Assembly (NCBI RefSeq): GCF_932526225.1
Contig: NC_064040.1
Span: 15,805,994-15,869,993, forward strand
Reading direction: 5' to 3'
Length of the DNA stretch: 64,000 bases
From: Nematostella vectensis
Taxonomy: Eukaryota > Cnidaria > Anthozoa > Actiniaria > Edwardsiidae
The notes beneath the pieces were generated by a model that searched no databases, was not told the DNA's origin, and saw nothing but the letters and a program-made list of their open reading frames with translations. Positions 13,301 through 24,502 of the stretch are shown in pieces. The translations under genes were made by a program, and so were the position numbers. The stretch's first letter is position 1. Every line of letters starts with the position of its first letter.

Positions 13301-16300
13301 GTGTTTTCCGCAAGTCTTCCCCCGTGGTAAGACATGAGGTGGACACCGCGTCTGCTCGAATATTCTACAGTGTAATATCGCAAATATTTTTACTGATAGC
13401 AAAAGCGGTAAAGGTACACTACACTCTGAATATTACAATTTGTTGCACAGGTTTATAAATTTTTATTTTTTTTAATAAATCAGTTTCTTATTGAACTTAG
13501 TACTGATACTTAGTACTGCCTCACTAAGTGCTGACTATTGATGCAACGCGAAATTAGCTATAGAACGTATTTATGTTTTTATCACTGGCTTAGCAACCCA
13601 TCTACTACTAACTATGTAAGCATAGTATGGGATTTGTTATTCTGAAGACATTATGCACTTGTATTTTACATTTCACTGACTTACATGTAAAAAAATTGTT
13701 AATAAACTATTTTTAACATGAATATTATGTCCAAAGTTTTACTGTCTCCTAACGCAAACTATCACCACGTTTGCCCGACGGACACGAGTTTGCGCCGGCG
13801 AATACTAGCGTAAGAAGCGGCGAATACTAGCGCAGATAATCACCTATAGGAAAACCAGGGGAATATTTAAGTATGCACATATAATCACCTTGTCTGTACT
13901 GCGGAAGACACGCGCTTACGCTAGCGAATACTAAGTATGCCCGAATACTAAGTATGCCCGAATACTAAGTATGTCCCGCTAAGTATGCCAGGAGCTGAGT
14001 AAAGTAATAAAAAAACAATTACTGTTAATAAAAATAAAAGGATTTCAATTTTTTACCAATTGGACGCTTTTCCATGCAGACAACTAAAGTTACATGCATT
14101 GTTTTAGTGGGTTTTCAGGTTTTGAATTGGCTAATCATTAGATTATAAATGAACTTATGAATAAATATTAGGGATTAAAGATTTAAAATATTTTTTTTAC
14201 TAGTTGGACGGTTCTCTGTGCAACAACTACCCATTCTGAAAACGTTGTACTATAAATGTACAAAAACCCTATAGTATTAAAAAACGTTCTTGAAAAAGTA
14301 TGTACTTTAATATCATATTTGACTAAGACAAGAGGGATTCTCGCTGAAGAAGCAAGCACTTGTTTTATAATAATTTATCGAACGCTAAAAAAAAAAAAAA
14401 AAACTACAGGACTCATTTCTCTATAGTCGTAATCACAGTTAAAACTCCGGCGAACACATCTATGTTTGACTGCCTGTGTGTTACAAAGGAAGGGAGAGAA
14501 GCAAAACAACACTAAAATTACCAGTAAGAAATTTATCGAGGGTTTAGTTAAACAAATTCATGAAAATTCTGGCTCATAGCATACATATTTACAAAGATTG
14601 CGTAGTCTGTCTTTGATGTTGAATAAGTTGATTGCTTAACATCAGTGTCAACAGGCTTTAATAATCCGCTAAACGAACACAAAGATCAATAAGTGATAAG
14701 GGCATAATGTGTTTAAGACACGATTCACCCTTAAAAAAAGAGTTCTATGTAGACTAAGTTTATATGACAGTAGAATAAAACTCTTACTCGACACGGTACG
14801 GATTTCGATTAATGTAAGGACAAATGATAACATCAGAAACAGTGCCCTTGGCAATTACTGTAGGTTTGACTCTTCATCAAGCGATGGCGAGTAAATTGAC
14901 GCAAATTACTAATTAATGTTTGCGATAACAAGTTATAATAGGTCAAATAACTCGCGTAGTGTAATAATCACAAAGAATGATAGCGCTTTTTCGGGAACCT
15001 TCGTTATTTATGCCTAACACAGTGTCGTGTCAACCTTTGTTTATCAACCAAGAGGAGACATTACATGGGTTTAACGCGATACTGGAGATAAGAGCAGAGA
15101 GATAGCATTCGCAGACTTCCCATTTTAGGTCTTTTTTAAGATAAAAGTTAAATACAAAGGAAACGCTAAAAACATCTGTCACGACCAGGAAATTTACCAT
15201 GAATAAATTAACTACAAGTTCTCAACTTGGTCAAAATCTCGCTAAGATTTGGACACATTTTACCTAACTCATTGACAGCTCTCTCCCTCGTGCTCCTTCC
15301 TAAGGTTCTGCAGGCCCATGAGTGCGGTGGTTAACAGCCGTTGGTGTTGCCGTTGGTTTTGCAGTAAATATTAGTGGTGTTTATTGTGCACTTGAAATTC
15401 AACCATCAATTAGCATTGTTGATTAGTGGCTATTATGTGTTATCAATCATTCGTGTCATAGTAGAGAGAGGGGAGCCAGGACCAAGGAAGAGAATTTGTC
15501 ACACCTTAATATATGAACGTGATGTTTAACTCGGGTATTATAAAGCAATCCAATTTGTTCATTTTGGGACCGGGACGTACATTTTGGTGCGTCATTTACC
15601 CAAGTGCAAAATACTTTATGGGTTTATCAAAAATTCTACTCAGTCTAACTTTGATGAGTATACTAAGTTCCCAACATAGCACACAAATTGTAATTTGACA
15701 AACACAAACACAGTCTACAGTTGTCAAAAAGGCTATTTTGTGAAACTACCCCAGCCGTGTCTTTAACATCTGATAACAAGTCACCCCTCGCCTTGTGGAC
15801 ACCCTTATTCGGACACCTTATAACTATTGCGGACATGAAAACAAATAAATGAGAGAAGATTATCATTATGCCCGTGCCAACACTAAGATTACCGAAGGTG
15901 TCCGTGACAGCGAGAGTTAACTGATAAGCGTGATCACGAGAGAGAGAGAGTTAACTGTTAAGCGTGACGATAAGATGATCACTTAAATCTTCATGCTTTT
16001 TATCGAGTGTCCCTTGTTCTTAACAGGAGTCAAGAACAACATGAAAAGTGTACTAAGCTATTTTACTAAAGTGTTAAAGGAAGTGTGAATTGTTAAGAGA
16101 TTAGGAGGTGATATCCAGAACAGAAGCCTTTTTGAAACGAAATCTAATTTCCAAGAAAAATGTTGTGAGTAATTTCTGTTTTTTTTTTCACAAGGAACTG
16201 AAGGAAACTACGTCTATTTATTCTATGAACAACAGTTTAGAATCGTGGCGGGAGGTCATGTTGGCGTCGTAGGCACATACGGAGCTTAGCTAAGCAAACC

Positions 16301-19300
16301 GAACGAAAGAACAAGTGATTAGTGGGACGTATTGCTTGCCTTTCAACTGGCTGGTTGTCAAGGAAGGCTTATGCTCGCATGTCAATATTTAGAGGTGACT
16401 TACAGTCGCAATGCTGCGAGCTTAAGACTCGATCATGTGACATGAATTGTATTTCAGATATTTTGATCAATCATATGTGAGATATGTTTTTTTTTATTCT
16501 TTGTGATTTTTATTTCATTTTTTAGCCAATGTGAACCGTCCTATATAAAATAGTGTTTGTGATAATCTAAAGAATGCAAGTAATTTTCGAAAATGCTTTG
16601 TTTTCCAAAATCAAAATTAAAATGATTAATAAACCAGTATAAAAGCTCTTATGCTTTTAATGGATCAGTTAACTGTAAGCTATTAAAGACTATGATTCTC
16701 CTAAAGGTAAAAATACTCCTACGGTGCAAGAAAGACCAACACACAAAGTAATTTCAAACTATCAAGGGGCAAAAAATAATACACTTACAAACAAAGCAAG
16801 AAATGCCAGCCATCTGGGTAGAATCAAGGGTCGAAATATATTTTATATCATACATTATTCGAAAATTGTGTATATTTTATCACATGCATGCACCAAAAAT
16901 ATATATTAGATGAATGCTATCCAGTCTCGTCAATAAAAAGACAAATAAAATAAATAGACAACAGTGGCAATTCTGAGACCATGAACACAATATGATTGTC
17001 AACGAGGTTGTATAAAAACAGAGCGGTAATAAATCTAAGATATGACTAATTAATTTTAAATGGCATATTCAATGATTGAAATTCAATTAGATAAATTAAT
17101 AGTTTTGTGTTTGTTGTCCCTTATCGATAGGCGTAATCAAAGAGCACGGAAAGACATTTAGAGGGGGGAGTGAGAATAAAGCAGCAGCTTAAAATTGAAA
17201 ACTTGGAGTACCAGAGTACTTCAGTACAATTTCAGTATATATCTCAAGTTATACCAATAAAATACCTTGGAGTAAAATTTTCGAAAGAATTTTCATTTTT
17301 TCTCTCCATCATTTGATGCCAGAAACGCTTCGATTCCATCAACTCCTGTTCAATGTTCTTGCTCACATAACCCTGTTTGGTATCATTTCTCTGTTTTCTC
17401 TTTGGAACTGTATCGTTATCATCTTCTTCGTCGGCTTCGATGATTGTATCGACCTGAATATAGAGACAAACTAAAGCTAAGTGATGATGTCTCTACGTGC
17501 CCTGCGAAATAACACGCGTGGGAATTTACAGCTAAATCTTTTAACACTTCTTCGATGAAAATGTTTCAAGCTTGTACTATTTGATGATTGATCATAAGTA
17601 CCAACCACAAGCATTGTCGATATTGTAGGGTTCCATACCTCAAATATTTATAACCAAACTTTCTAATTCTGCTCTCATTGAGCCTCAAATTTGCACAACA
17701 CAATAAGAAAAATCGAAAGTAATTCTTATGCGTATTTGAGATGACTGAGGATTACTTTAACTTCTTGGAGGTCTCTGGAAAACCGACCGAAATCCGGTAA
17801 CAACGTGATGGTTTATCATAGATGCAACGCGCCGTTACAAAGCACAAGCAATAAATTGATGTAAACAAAATGCTCAGCTGTGGGAATCCATTCATGTGGA
17901 AGTCAATTTGTAAGATTAACATACACTTTTGTTACATTAGTTCCGTGAGCGCTTGCGTGACATTTCGACAAAAATTACACGAAAACTCAATTCAAATAAC
18001 AAGATTCAATTAATATAATAAGCTAATAGTTTAAGAAAAAAAAAAAAACAATTTTATCACGCACCAACAGCAAAATGCGAAGTACAATATGAGATATTTT
18101 AATTACAAGATGGTAAAGAAAGAGGTTGAAAAAGGGCAACAATAATAAACAATAATGATGACAATACCGCCAAAAAATGAAAAAAAGAATTAAAAAGTTT
18201 AAATATATATTTATGAGTTCCGTTACTTGATGAAAGTAGCGTCTTTTAAGGTAAGATTAACTTCGATCGGTTTCATTCAATAATATAAAAAAAATCATTC
18301 AAATCACTTGTATCTTCGATGCGCATGCGTTGGATTTCAATCAGAACTGGCCATTGACGAATACCGGCGCGTCTTAGCAATTAATGTAACGTTGGTGGTT
18401 GATATTTCAGTCATTAAACGCAAACACGCCAACACGCGAATTAGCCGTCATCTTCTGCTTATAGTCACGTCAATGCAGCATTGTGGCGGGAAACGGTTTG
18501 ATGGTTGATTCATGACCTGTTCTCCCTAATTGAAGTTGAAGGATTCAAAGAACCGACGTCACGATCATATAATATGAATTTATTCACTGCACGAATCTGA
18601 GCTAAAGTTCTCTTAATGGGAATAACTGAACCAAACAAAATGATTTGTTTTTCACGTCTGGCTCTATTATTTATATCTTTTTTTACAGGATTGGAGGTTA
18701 AGACGCCAAAGACATTTTAATAACAAAACTTATCAGTCGATAAACAACGCACGCTAGTTAAAAACTTATTAGTAATAAAACTTATCAATGTTAGTTTCTT
18801 TTGCTTGCAGCATTTTCTAAATTCTCAAGAGCAGCTTGTGTTCTAAACCACTCGTCCCTCTTGGTCTCCAGCACGAAAAAGCAAAAAATCTCAGACTTAT
18901 TTGTTCAATTGGGATATCAAAAGGACTGTTTTAAGATACAGAATATTAAAAGGAACGAAAAGCTATTTTTCGCTGCAAAAACCTCCATCGTCATATGAAA
19001 GTGTTTGCTAAATTTGTAGGGATTTTCGGATTTTGTTGATCTCATGATCCGTTCGATTAACTTGCTGGATAAAAGAACCATTCATTTTTTTTTTTTTTTG
19101 CAATAAACTCGATTTTTGTTTTCTTGCTCTTATTTTTCTTGCTCGGTATAGATTTGTTTGGTTGGTTTGAAATAGTTAAATGTTTCTCGCTATTCAGCTG
19201 TATTCACACACATAAAATAGTTATTAATCGATTATAGCTCTATACTAAGATAGTATACACACTTCGTGAATACTCACGTAACGATGAGACAAGCGACTAG

Positions 19301-19367
19301 CCATCGCATCTCTTTTGTGACTGCTCTTGCTAGATGGTATATGTTTCCGCTGCCGACATACAGCCTT
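1603..19367 (-). CDS. Unidentified multi-exon gene, five phase-consistent exons
   Basis: Five minus-strand exons have canonical acceptors and donors and keep one frame: 19367-19278 (90 nt), 17453-17266 (188 nt, ends phase 2), 12190-11965 (226 nt), 6821-6699 (123 nt) and 1716-1603 (114 nt). They total 741 nt, or 247 codons. The phase-2 end of exon 2 is completed exactly by the single leading base of exon 3. The product is hydrophilic and rich in Ser, Arg and Lys, with an acidic patch (EADEEDDND), a Trp-containing helix ([11 protein letters not shown]) and an Arg-rich tail ([13 protein letters not shown]). No transmembrane segment or catalytic motif is visible. I do not recognise the family; it reads like a cytoskeletal or scaffold linker. 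Both ends are missing: the first listed exon has an acceptor, and the last has a donor. Introns carry repeats and transposons. Single exons could be false, but the phase agreement makes a real gene likely. Confidence 0.5.
1717..3322. other. Intronic or intergenic, no firm gene
   Basis: No conserved domain was seen on either strand. At 3154-3270 the plus strand has a Lys/Arg/Gln-rich open stretch of about 39 codons ([19 protein letters not shown]) ending in TGA. It could be a degenerate transposon coding fragment. It has no convincing splice sites or start. Confidence 0.4.
3323..4157 (+). mobile_element. Internally deleted PIF/Harbinger DNA transposon
   Basis: The ends are inverted repeats, GGGCCTATCCGCACTTGT at the left and its near-exact complement ending GGGCCC at the right. 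They are flanked by a 3-bp TAA duplication at 3320-3322 and 4158-4160. A TWA duplication and GGGCC-type ends are diagnostic of the PIF/Harbinger superfamily. The 835-bp length is far below that of an autonomous copy. Subterminal motifs (GGCCGAACAAATTTTGTC) repeat inside both ends. The element retains one N-terminal transposase fragment and lacks the DDE core. Confidence 0.8.
3508..3846 (+). pseudogene. PIF/Harbinger transposase N-terminal fragment
   Basis: This open frame of 112 codons lies inside the TAA-flanked element. Residues about 56-100 contain an Arg-rich stretch followed by FRPYWVLP, then an F-Y-R-Q-M segment. This matches the usual N-terminal part of Harbinger transposases (an RRxYWVRPW-like block before the DDE domain). 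No catalytic DDE residues are present and the ORF stops soon after, so it is a remnant. The first 50 residues are hydrophobic and may be read-through of the element's 5' region. Confidence 0.6.
4344..4379. repeat. (GATT)n microsatellite
   Basis: About nine tandem copies of a TGAT/GATT tetranucleotide, lying between the Harbinger element and a 33-bp hairpin. Confidence 0.9.
4420..4452. repeat. 33-bp perfect-arm hairpin
   Basis: GTCACGCAAGA at 4420-4430 is exactly complementary to TCTTGCGTGAC at 4442-4452, with an 11-nt A/T-rich loop. It may be a MITE end or a cruciform. Related GTGTCACACAAGCG-type sequence occurs near 61866. Confidence 0.7.
5216..5290 (+). CDS. ERCC3: Orphan XPB/ERCC3 (TFIIH helicase) exon
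   Basis: A 75-nt exon has a good acceptor (TTTTCTCACAG before it) and a GTGTGT donor. It encodes [18 protein letters not shown] followed by LVLCTSG. That is the Walker A/motif I block and following strand of XPB, the 3'-to-5' DNA translocase of TFIIH used in transcription initiation and nucleotide-excision repair; the family motif is LPCGAGKS/T then [16 protein letters not shown]. No flanking XPB exon (the upstream LRPYQEKSL block, the downstream SVEQWK block or DEVH) was found within several kilobases on this strand. It sits inside an intron of the minus-strand gene. It is either one exon of a gene with very long introns, or a captured or duplicated fragment. The homology is secure; whether it is functional is not. 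Confidence 0.75.
6283..6690. repeat. 28/30-bp minisatellite
   Basis: About 14 tandem copies of a unit containing GCTGGTACTAGACGTA and GTTTATACAAAT. The left copies are 28 bp. From about 6510 the unit gains a TA and becomes 30 bp, a multiple of three, which opens a spurious repeated reading frame. The array abuts the splice donor of the exon at 6699-6821. Confidence 0.95.
7000..8767. other. No supported gene
   Basis: Read on both strands without finding a convincing exon, RNA gene or transposon boundary. A short GGCGGCGTG-TCGGGTTAA motif is duplicated at about 8108-8150. Confidence 0.5.
8768..9049. mobile_element. 282-bp MITE with long inverted ends
   Basis: The left end (GGTGGTGTTAAACGGGATAA onward to about 8820) is repeated in inverted form at about 8997-9049. 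The match runs over about 50 bp and includes a TTTCGCGATACATTG block in each arm. Flanking TTT on both sides could be a 3-bp target duplication. It has no coding capacity; the ORFs across it reflect the inverted arms. Confidence 0.7.
9050..11900. other. No supported gene; G22 run
   Basis: No conserved exon was found. A run of 22 G at 10526-10547 and further G-rich sequence follow an A/T-rich segment. At about 11730-11765 a 12-bp CTTACCCAGTCT unit is repeated in tandem. Confidence 0.5.
11904..11969 (-). repeat. Tandem copies of a ~22-bp unit carrying splice-donor consensus
   Basis: About three copies of TTACGTCATATCTTACCTTCC overlap the 3' end of the exon at 11965-12190. On the minus strand each unit contains AAGGTAAG-like donor sequence, so several potential 5' splice sites lie side by side. 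Confidence 0.6.
12880..13375. repeat. ~190-205-bp tandem repeat, about 2.5-3 copies
   Basis: Blocks such as GGTAAGACATGA, CGAATATTCTTCAGTGTAAG and TAATCCACGGGTGTAAACTC recur with a spacing of about 190-205 bp. One copy is interrupted by a C18 run at 13046-13063. The minus-strand ORFs here are translations of the repeat. Confidence 0.85.
13400..17265. other. No supported gene (probable intron)
   Basis: AT-rich sequence with an A-run near 14390. A short array of a 17-18-bp unit (CGAATACTAAGTATGCC) lies at about 13923-13975. A GAGA-type repeat lies near 15940. No domain-bearing frame was seen. The segment lies inside the largest intron of the five-exon minus-strand gene. Confidence 0.5.
17454..19277. 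other. Probable intron, nothing else seen
   Basis: This is the interval between the first two exons of the unidentified minus-strand gene. It is AT-rich, with no conserved frame and no clear transposon termini. Confidence 0.45.
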
Positions 19368-20194
19368 CTATTAAACCCGTAAACACATTAAATAACAAAT
19401 GCCTATAAGAGAACTCCTAGAACAGTAGGAGTGTGCTCGTCTTTGTGTCATATTTTAAGGAACCTGCGTGAAAAGGAGTGAATTGACCGATTAATTAACC
19501 GGTGATCGTACATCTTATCATATGGCGGGAGAGAGCACCGTCAAATAATTCTAATGGAACAACTCAGTTTTGATCCGACTTTAAACAATGGGCGAGATAT
19601 TAAAGTTTTATAATACTGGGGATTAAAGTAGCTTGAATTTCCGCATCCCGGTAAACACAAAGTGGAATAAATTTTTGAAATAAAGATGGGCTCTCGGATT
19701 TTCGTCTCGGAATTCAATTGAGGGTGGAGATTAGAAAATCGACGTTTTTCTTTTCTAAAGGTGCATGAAATTAAGGTAATGGCTTTGGACCTTAACTGAA
19801 TATTGTAAGTCATACGTAAATAATCTGGGAGGAACAATTCAACTGTCAGCAACAGCAAATAAAACGAGGAAGAACATTCAGTTCCTCCGATTTCAAGAAA
19901 GAAAACGAAAAAGTTAGAGCAAAACGAAAAAAGGTAGAAATCATGTATCAGAACTGAATATCGCTCCCTTATCCCCCCTTATCTTATTTACGACAAGTTT
20001 GATGGGAAAAACACAGAACTCTCGTGCCCAGTCAATCGACTGAGGCGCGCTTTCTACTTCTTTGTCAACCTCGTTCCCTGGGTCTCCTGGGTAATTTATA
20101 AGCCCTCTCTTTGTTTTACAACAATAAATTCCATTGAGCTGCTTAAAATAAACAGTCAGAAAGAAAGCTTGCTATAAGGTTAACTGATGAGCCG

Positions 20195-20536
20195 TGTAGT
20201 GATGTGCGAGTTCTCTAAATCAACGTCCGCAAGAGTTTCTAATAGTACGACAACTCGTTCACGTGCAATCCAGCTCGACACCTTTCGCCGCTTTTATTTG
20301 TCGTGATACGCGTTCGCATGTAATATTAAAGCTAAACATAAACAAAATACATAATTACAGTCAATAGCTCAATATAAAAATCTAACAGGAAATAAACTTA
20401 CGACTCTTGAGCCTTCATTCTTGGCGACACACATTCCTTGGTGACTCTTCGCCATTCTCATTCACACACACTCAACAACAACAACACGTGACCCTTTTGG
20501 CGGCATTTGGGCCGCCTGTGGTGTATCGACGCTACA
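20195..20536 (-). repeat. BEL/Pao 3' LTR (342 bp)
   Basis: Begins TGTAGCGTCG and ends CACTACA on the minus strand, giving TG...CA ends. A purine-rich tract (GGGGCGGCGA) lies just inside it and is the likely polypurine tract. It matches the split 5' LTR closely along its whole length. Confidence 0.92.
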
Positions 20537-20624
20537 TCGCCGCCCCGATGGACTAACGAGTTCATCTACTGTAACTACCTTACACTCGTCGATACCTCGG
20601 GTACTTAAACTAACAAACAAACTA

Positions 20625-20880
20625 GTGTCTCAGTCCGCCTCTAATAGGCACAGCTTCGCGATCGGCCGCTTGAGCTTCGCCTCGTTCCTCGTCTTGACAG
20701 TCACCGAGCGCACATATCCGTCTCGTCCCTCGCAGACTGCAGTGACACGACCGAGAGGCCAATGCCCTCAGGGTACCCTCTCATCTGTTACCAGCACCAG
20801 ATCTCCGATCTGGGAATTGCGCCTAGGCTTCCGCCATCGTTGTCGTTCCTGAAACGTAGGTAGACAGCGATCCAACGTTT
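20625..20880 (-). pseudogene. BEL/Pao post-integrase (DUF5641-like) fragment
   Basis: On the minus strand, downstream of the integrase, short frames read LPTFQERQRWRK and IGDLVLV before a stop. This is the pattern of the C-terminal domain that follows BEL integrases. The frame is interrupted, so it is a decayed end of pol. Confidence 0.6.
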
Positions 20881-20895
20881 CCAGAAAGTGTTCGC

Positions 20896-21666
20896 CTAAT
20901 ACTGCACCTGCCTCCATCTCCTCTTCAAGTAGCCGTCGGCCTTATCAAAAAGCCCTGGTGGTAAGTTCATGTTTGACCTCAACAGTAAAAGATGGTTGGG
21001 CGTTAAGGCTTGCAGATCGTGTGGATCATCGCCGCTCCGTGTAAGTGGCCTGCTATTAAGCACACTTTCTACTTCCGTCATTAGTGCCCTCAGGACCTCT
21101 CCGGTGACACTCTGATTCTTCAATAAAGAATTCAATATCTTGCGCACCGATCTTATAACACGCTCCCAGATCCCACCCATGTGAGAAGCTGCAGGCGGGT
21201 TGATGCCCCTCTGGGTTAGAAAGTTAGCGATCTTCTGTTGGTTCCAAGCCCCGATGGCTTCACGTAGTTCCCGCTCGCCGCCGATGAAATTCGTCCCGTT
21301 GTCACTACGAATGACGGTCGGACTTCCTCTCCGATTGGTAAACCTTCTCAACGCGTTTAAAAACGCATCTGTTTCTAGTGACTCCGTCACTTCTATGTGC
21401 ACAGCTCTTGTGGTTAAGCACGTGAAAACACACCCGTAATTCTTTACGCTGCTCCGTCCTCTTTTAACGTACAACGGTCCAAAGAAATCCACTCCAACGT
21501 TTGTAAATGGAGGATCATCAGGCGTTAACCGGTCTTCAGGCAAGTCTCCCATGAACTGTTCCCCCATTGGAGAATTCTGCTTGCGACACTCGAAACATCT
21601 TCCAAGTACGCGTCCTACTTCCGCTCTGCCCTTCAGAATCCAGTACCTCTGTCTCAACCTTGACAA
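20896..21666 (-). pseudogene. BEL/Pao integrase
   Basis: A 256-codon open frame. A Cys pair (GRCFECRK) near residue 25 belongs to the end of the zinc-binding domain. A DDE core follows: DFFGPL near residue 61, SDNGTNF near 122 and MGGIWE near 163. All three acidic residues are present. The family role is strand transfer of the cDNA into chromosomal DNA in the nucleus. The frame is open here, but the parent polyprotein is broken elsewhere, so this is a fragment of a dead element. Confidence 0.9.
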
Positions 21667-21879
21667 TACGTACTATTTGCCCATGTGTGAAGTATCCTCG
21701 TGACACTCTTTAATTATAATCTCTGTAAAGTGGTGCTTCCTCGGAAGGATCATCTGCTGTTTGAACTCGTACCCCACAGGTGCTCTTACTAGCCTTCCTC
21801 CGGCTCTTAGCAGCTCTCCGTCTAGAACTGGACTCAGCTTGTGTATAGAGCCGCTTGGACCTGTTTCTTTGAGGACTCG

Positions 21880-22239
21880 TTACGATTGGTCTCTCACACT
21901 ATTCCTCTTCACTTTCTTAAGGGATTCGATCATCTCTCCGAATTCCTGTCTCTGAATATACTTGACTATCTCTACTTCAGCGCACTTGACTTCCTTACAG
22001 GTGAGATTTCCTTGAATTGCTTCCTTTGAGACGCTTGTGGTTCGAGTCTTCTTCTTTAGATACTCCTTAAATCTCAACAGCCAGGCCACTGCTCTCTTCA
22101 ACTTTATCCATGACGAATAGCGCTTGAAGATGTCGTCCAGACTCACTCCCGGTTCCAATCCCACCGCGTTAGAATGCGGTGTACGAGACGGCTCCGTAAG
22201 CGTACGACGACGCATCAGTAAAATGATGTAACTGGACAT
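21880..22239 (-). pseudogene. BEL/Pao RNase H-integrase linker fragment
   Basis: This frame contains DIFKRYSSWIKLKRAVAWLL, a segment usually found between RNase H and integrase in BEL polyproteins. It overlaps the end of the RT/RNase H frame in another phase. The body of RNase H between the two appears deleted. Confidence 0.65.
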
Positions 22240-22780
22240 TCTTCACTCTCCCAAATTCCGGTGGCTTTATACATGTCTCCAATCTGACTTCTGACAACGT
22301 CGGTAGCTCTTCGAGCCAAGCCTTCCATCTCTGCGCTTCCACGTCTCCAACGGTGTCATCCCATCCGTATCCGATTCTGCACAAGTCTTGAAGCAGCAAT
22401 TTTGCCGGCAGTATCACTGGAGCCAGGTATCCTATCGGATCGAAAACCGAGCTCGAAACCGAGAGTATACCGCGACGACTGAAGGGCTTCTCCTTGGGAC
22501 TGACCGTGTACTCAAACATATCAGTTTCTACATTCCACTGGACGCCTAGTGTCCTCTCTCGGGGTAGCTCATCTTCGTTCAGGTCCAAATCCAGCACAGA
22601 CTTTGCTCGTTCACCTTTAGGGATCGCTTCAATGACATCCTTCTTATTGCTTAGACATTTCGTGAGCTTAAAACCACCACGTGTCAACAGCTCTCTCAGA
22701 TCACTCGATAAGATCACTCTTGTTGTCTCAACACTCTTCAGACAGTCGTCTACGTAAAAGTTCTTCTTAACTGAACTCAC
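22169..22780 (-). pseudogene. BEL/Pao reverse transcriptase C-terminal half and RNase H start
   Basis: The frame opens with FYVDDCL, which carries the reverse transcriptase YVDD active site, and continues through the thumb and connection region. It ends with HHFTDASSYAYGAV, the first conserved Asp block of RNase H, where it stops. It overlaps the previous RT frame by 4 nt in another phase, so a frameshift separates the two halves. Confidence 0.88.
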
Positions 22781-23268
22781 GACTTCTGGTTCAAAGTCTT
22801 CTTGTTATCATCTGCAGTACGTCGCAGTGCGTAGTTCGCACAGAATGGTGAAGACGTTCCTCCAAATATGTGTACTTCCATTCTGTAGTCGACAGGCTCC
22901 TTTGTCAAGTCATTGTCGGGCCACCATAGGAACCTGAGAGCGTCTTGATCCTTCTTATCGACCTTCACTTGATGAAACATAGCTTCCACGTCTGACACCA
23001 TGGCAACCTTCTCCTGTCGAAACCTCGTTAACACCCCGGTCAGATTGCTAGTCAGATCTGGGCCCTGGTATAACTGATCGTTCAATGAAGTGCCTTTATA
23101 CTTAGCCGCGCAGTCGAACACTACGCGCACACGCCCTTTCTTTTGAGCATGTGCGACCGGATGGTGTTGTAAGTACCACAACGGCTTGCCAGAAGCCTCT
23201 AACTCTTCTTCTGGGACCCTTCTCGCGTATCCCTTCGCAATATAATCATCTACAGCAGTCATGTACAT
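22777..23268 (-). pseudogene. BEL/Pao reverse transcriptase N-terminal half
   Basis: It contains [20 protein letters not shown] and the palm block [14 protein letters not shown], then LRFLWW. This is the standard BEL reverse transcriptase signature. The catalytic YVDD lies in the next, frameshifted segment. Confidence 0.9.
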
Positions 23269-23327
23269 GTCGAAAAGCTCCTGATTGGCTTGGAATCTCT
23301 TCTTTAACGAACAGAGTCTACGTTCGG

Positions 23328-24065
23328 CTAACGGTCTATTATTAGGAACGACATCTGATAATGCCCGTCCACCATCCCAACTGACTCTTCTATCTTCGCT
23401 AAGGCTCTTTTGTCTTCCACTGACATGGACGCTTGCGTAACGGTACCGGTATCTACAAAGTCCGATTTCCAGAAACTCTCTAGCTTCCTCAATAAAGGGT
23501 CGTCAGTTTTCACCTCTGACTCGTCTAGGCGCACGAAGTTCACGCTACCGCCATCGGCCTCTGTCGAGCATTCCTCTGTTGGACCGAGAAGTGCCCATCC
23601 TAACAATGAACGCACTGCATACGGTTGGCCTCTGCCACCCCGTTTCTCTTCTAGCACCCAGAATGCTTCGGGCACGTTGCCTCCGATGAGCAGACGTATC
23701 TCTTTGTCGTCGATTTCAGGCAAGTTGATGCCCTGTAAATGGTCCCAGTTCTGTGTGTCCCGATCAGTCGGTATACTACTAGCTGAAACGTTCAGCTTTT
23801 GCACCGTCCACACCTTCGGGATGTCTAACTTCTCTGCACCGTCGATTGATTCCACTTTCATCTTCACCTCCAAACCCGTCTTCGAACTTTCTTTCTTCTC
23901 TTGCGTTGTAAGGAAGAACGATCGCTCCACTCCTTCGATTCCAAGCTCCTGCACAAGACTTGTATCGCACAGCGAAACGTCTGATCCGTTGTCGAGTAGA
24001 GCGTATGTTGCAACACTGCGTCCTTCTCTTCCTCTTAGCCTTACCGGTACTATCCTCAACCGCAC
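23328..24065 (-). pseudogene. BEL/Pao aspartic protease region
   Basis: A 245-codon frame. ALLDNGSDVSLCD near residues 22-34 is the retropepsin-like active-site motif with N in the D-T/S-G position pattern often seen in BEL proteases. The following 200 residues contain the EAFWVLEEKRGG and SLLGWALLGP blocks that precede the reverse transcriptase in BEL polyproteins. It is separated from gag by stop codons. Confidence 0.85.
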
Positions 24066-24161
24066 CTTGCTGTTGCCAGTCGTACTTGGTCTTCATTGAC
24101 CGGAGTTGTTAGTACTTCACTTGCTTATCGCGCGCCTCATAGCCCGCTTTCACGTCTGCTT

Positions 24162-24502
24162 TCACATCTGGTTTATCGCCTGACCCAAGCTGATCATTCG
24201 CAGCCCCTGAGTGTTATGTGTGCTACCCTTGTTCGCGCTAGGTGTGCCTGCCCTGTTCTTATTACCCGTGAACCTTGGTTTGTCCTTAGAGTCGTTACAC
24301 ACAGTTCCGAACACCGGGTTATTTGCTGCTCTAGCCTTGTCCGAAACAAATTTTGAGATATGATGGATTCTAGGCCTCGCCCCAGACTCTTGTATGGCAT
24401 CCGCCCTGTCAAGCCACTTGGTTCTCCATGAGTACGGTAATCGCTCTACGACCTTTCTTAGGTTTTCTGCACTATTTATTTCGTCTATATGATCTATGGA
24501 CA
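24162..24502 (-). pseudogene. BEL/Pao gag, downstream part
   Basis: This is the continuation of gag beyond the CACTG transposon. It begins in phase with the upstream segment once the insertion and its 2-bp duplication are removed. It contains RKVVERLPYSWRTKWLDRAD, a typical BEL gag block. The zinc-knuckle region expected further on is not recognisable, and several stops follow. Confidence 0.75.

Noticed and set aside
13005-13383. Minus-strand ORFs with repeated [13 protein letters not shown]
   Set aside because: Translations of the ~190-205-bp tandem repeat, interrupted by a homopolymer.
15663-15866. Minus-strand ORF of 67 codons
   Set aside because: Its GGTGTCCACAAGGCGAGGG-like core looks like a dispersed non-coding repeat. 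No domain.
19541-19858. 105-codon minus-strand ORF
   Set aside because: No domain, no start context and no in-phase connection to the exon at 19278-19367.
23410-24099. 229-codon plus-strand ORF
   Set aside because: Antisense shadow of the BEL protease region; Ser/Pro-rich with no domain.
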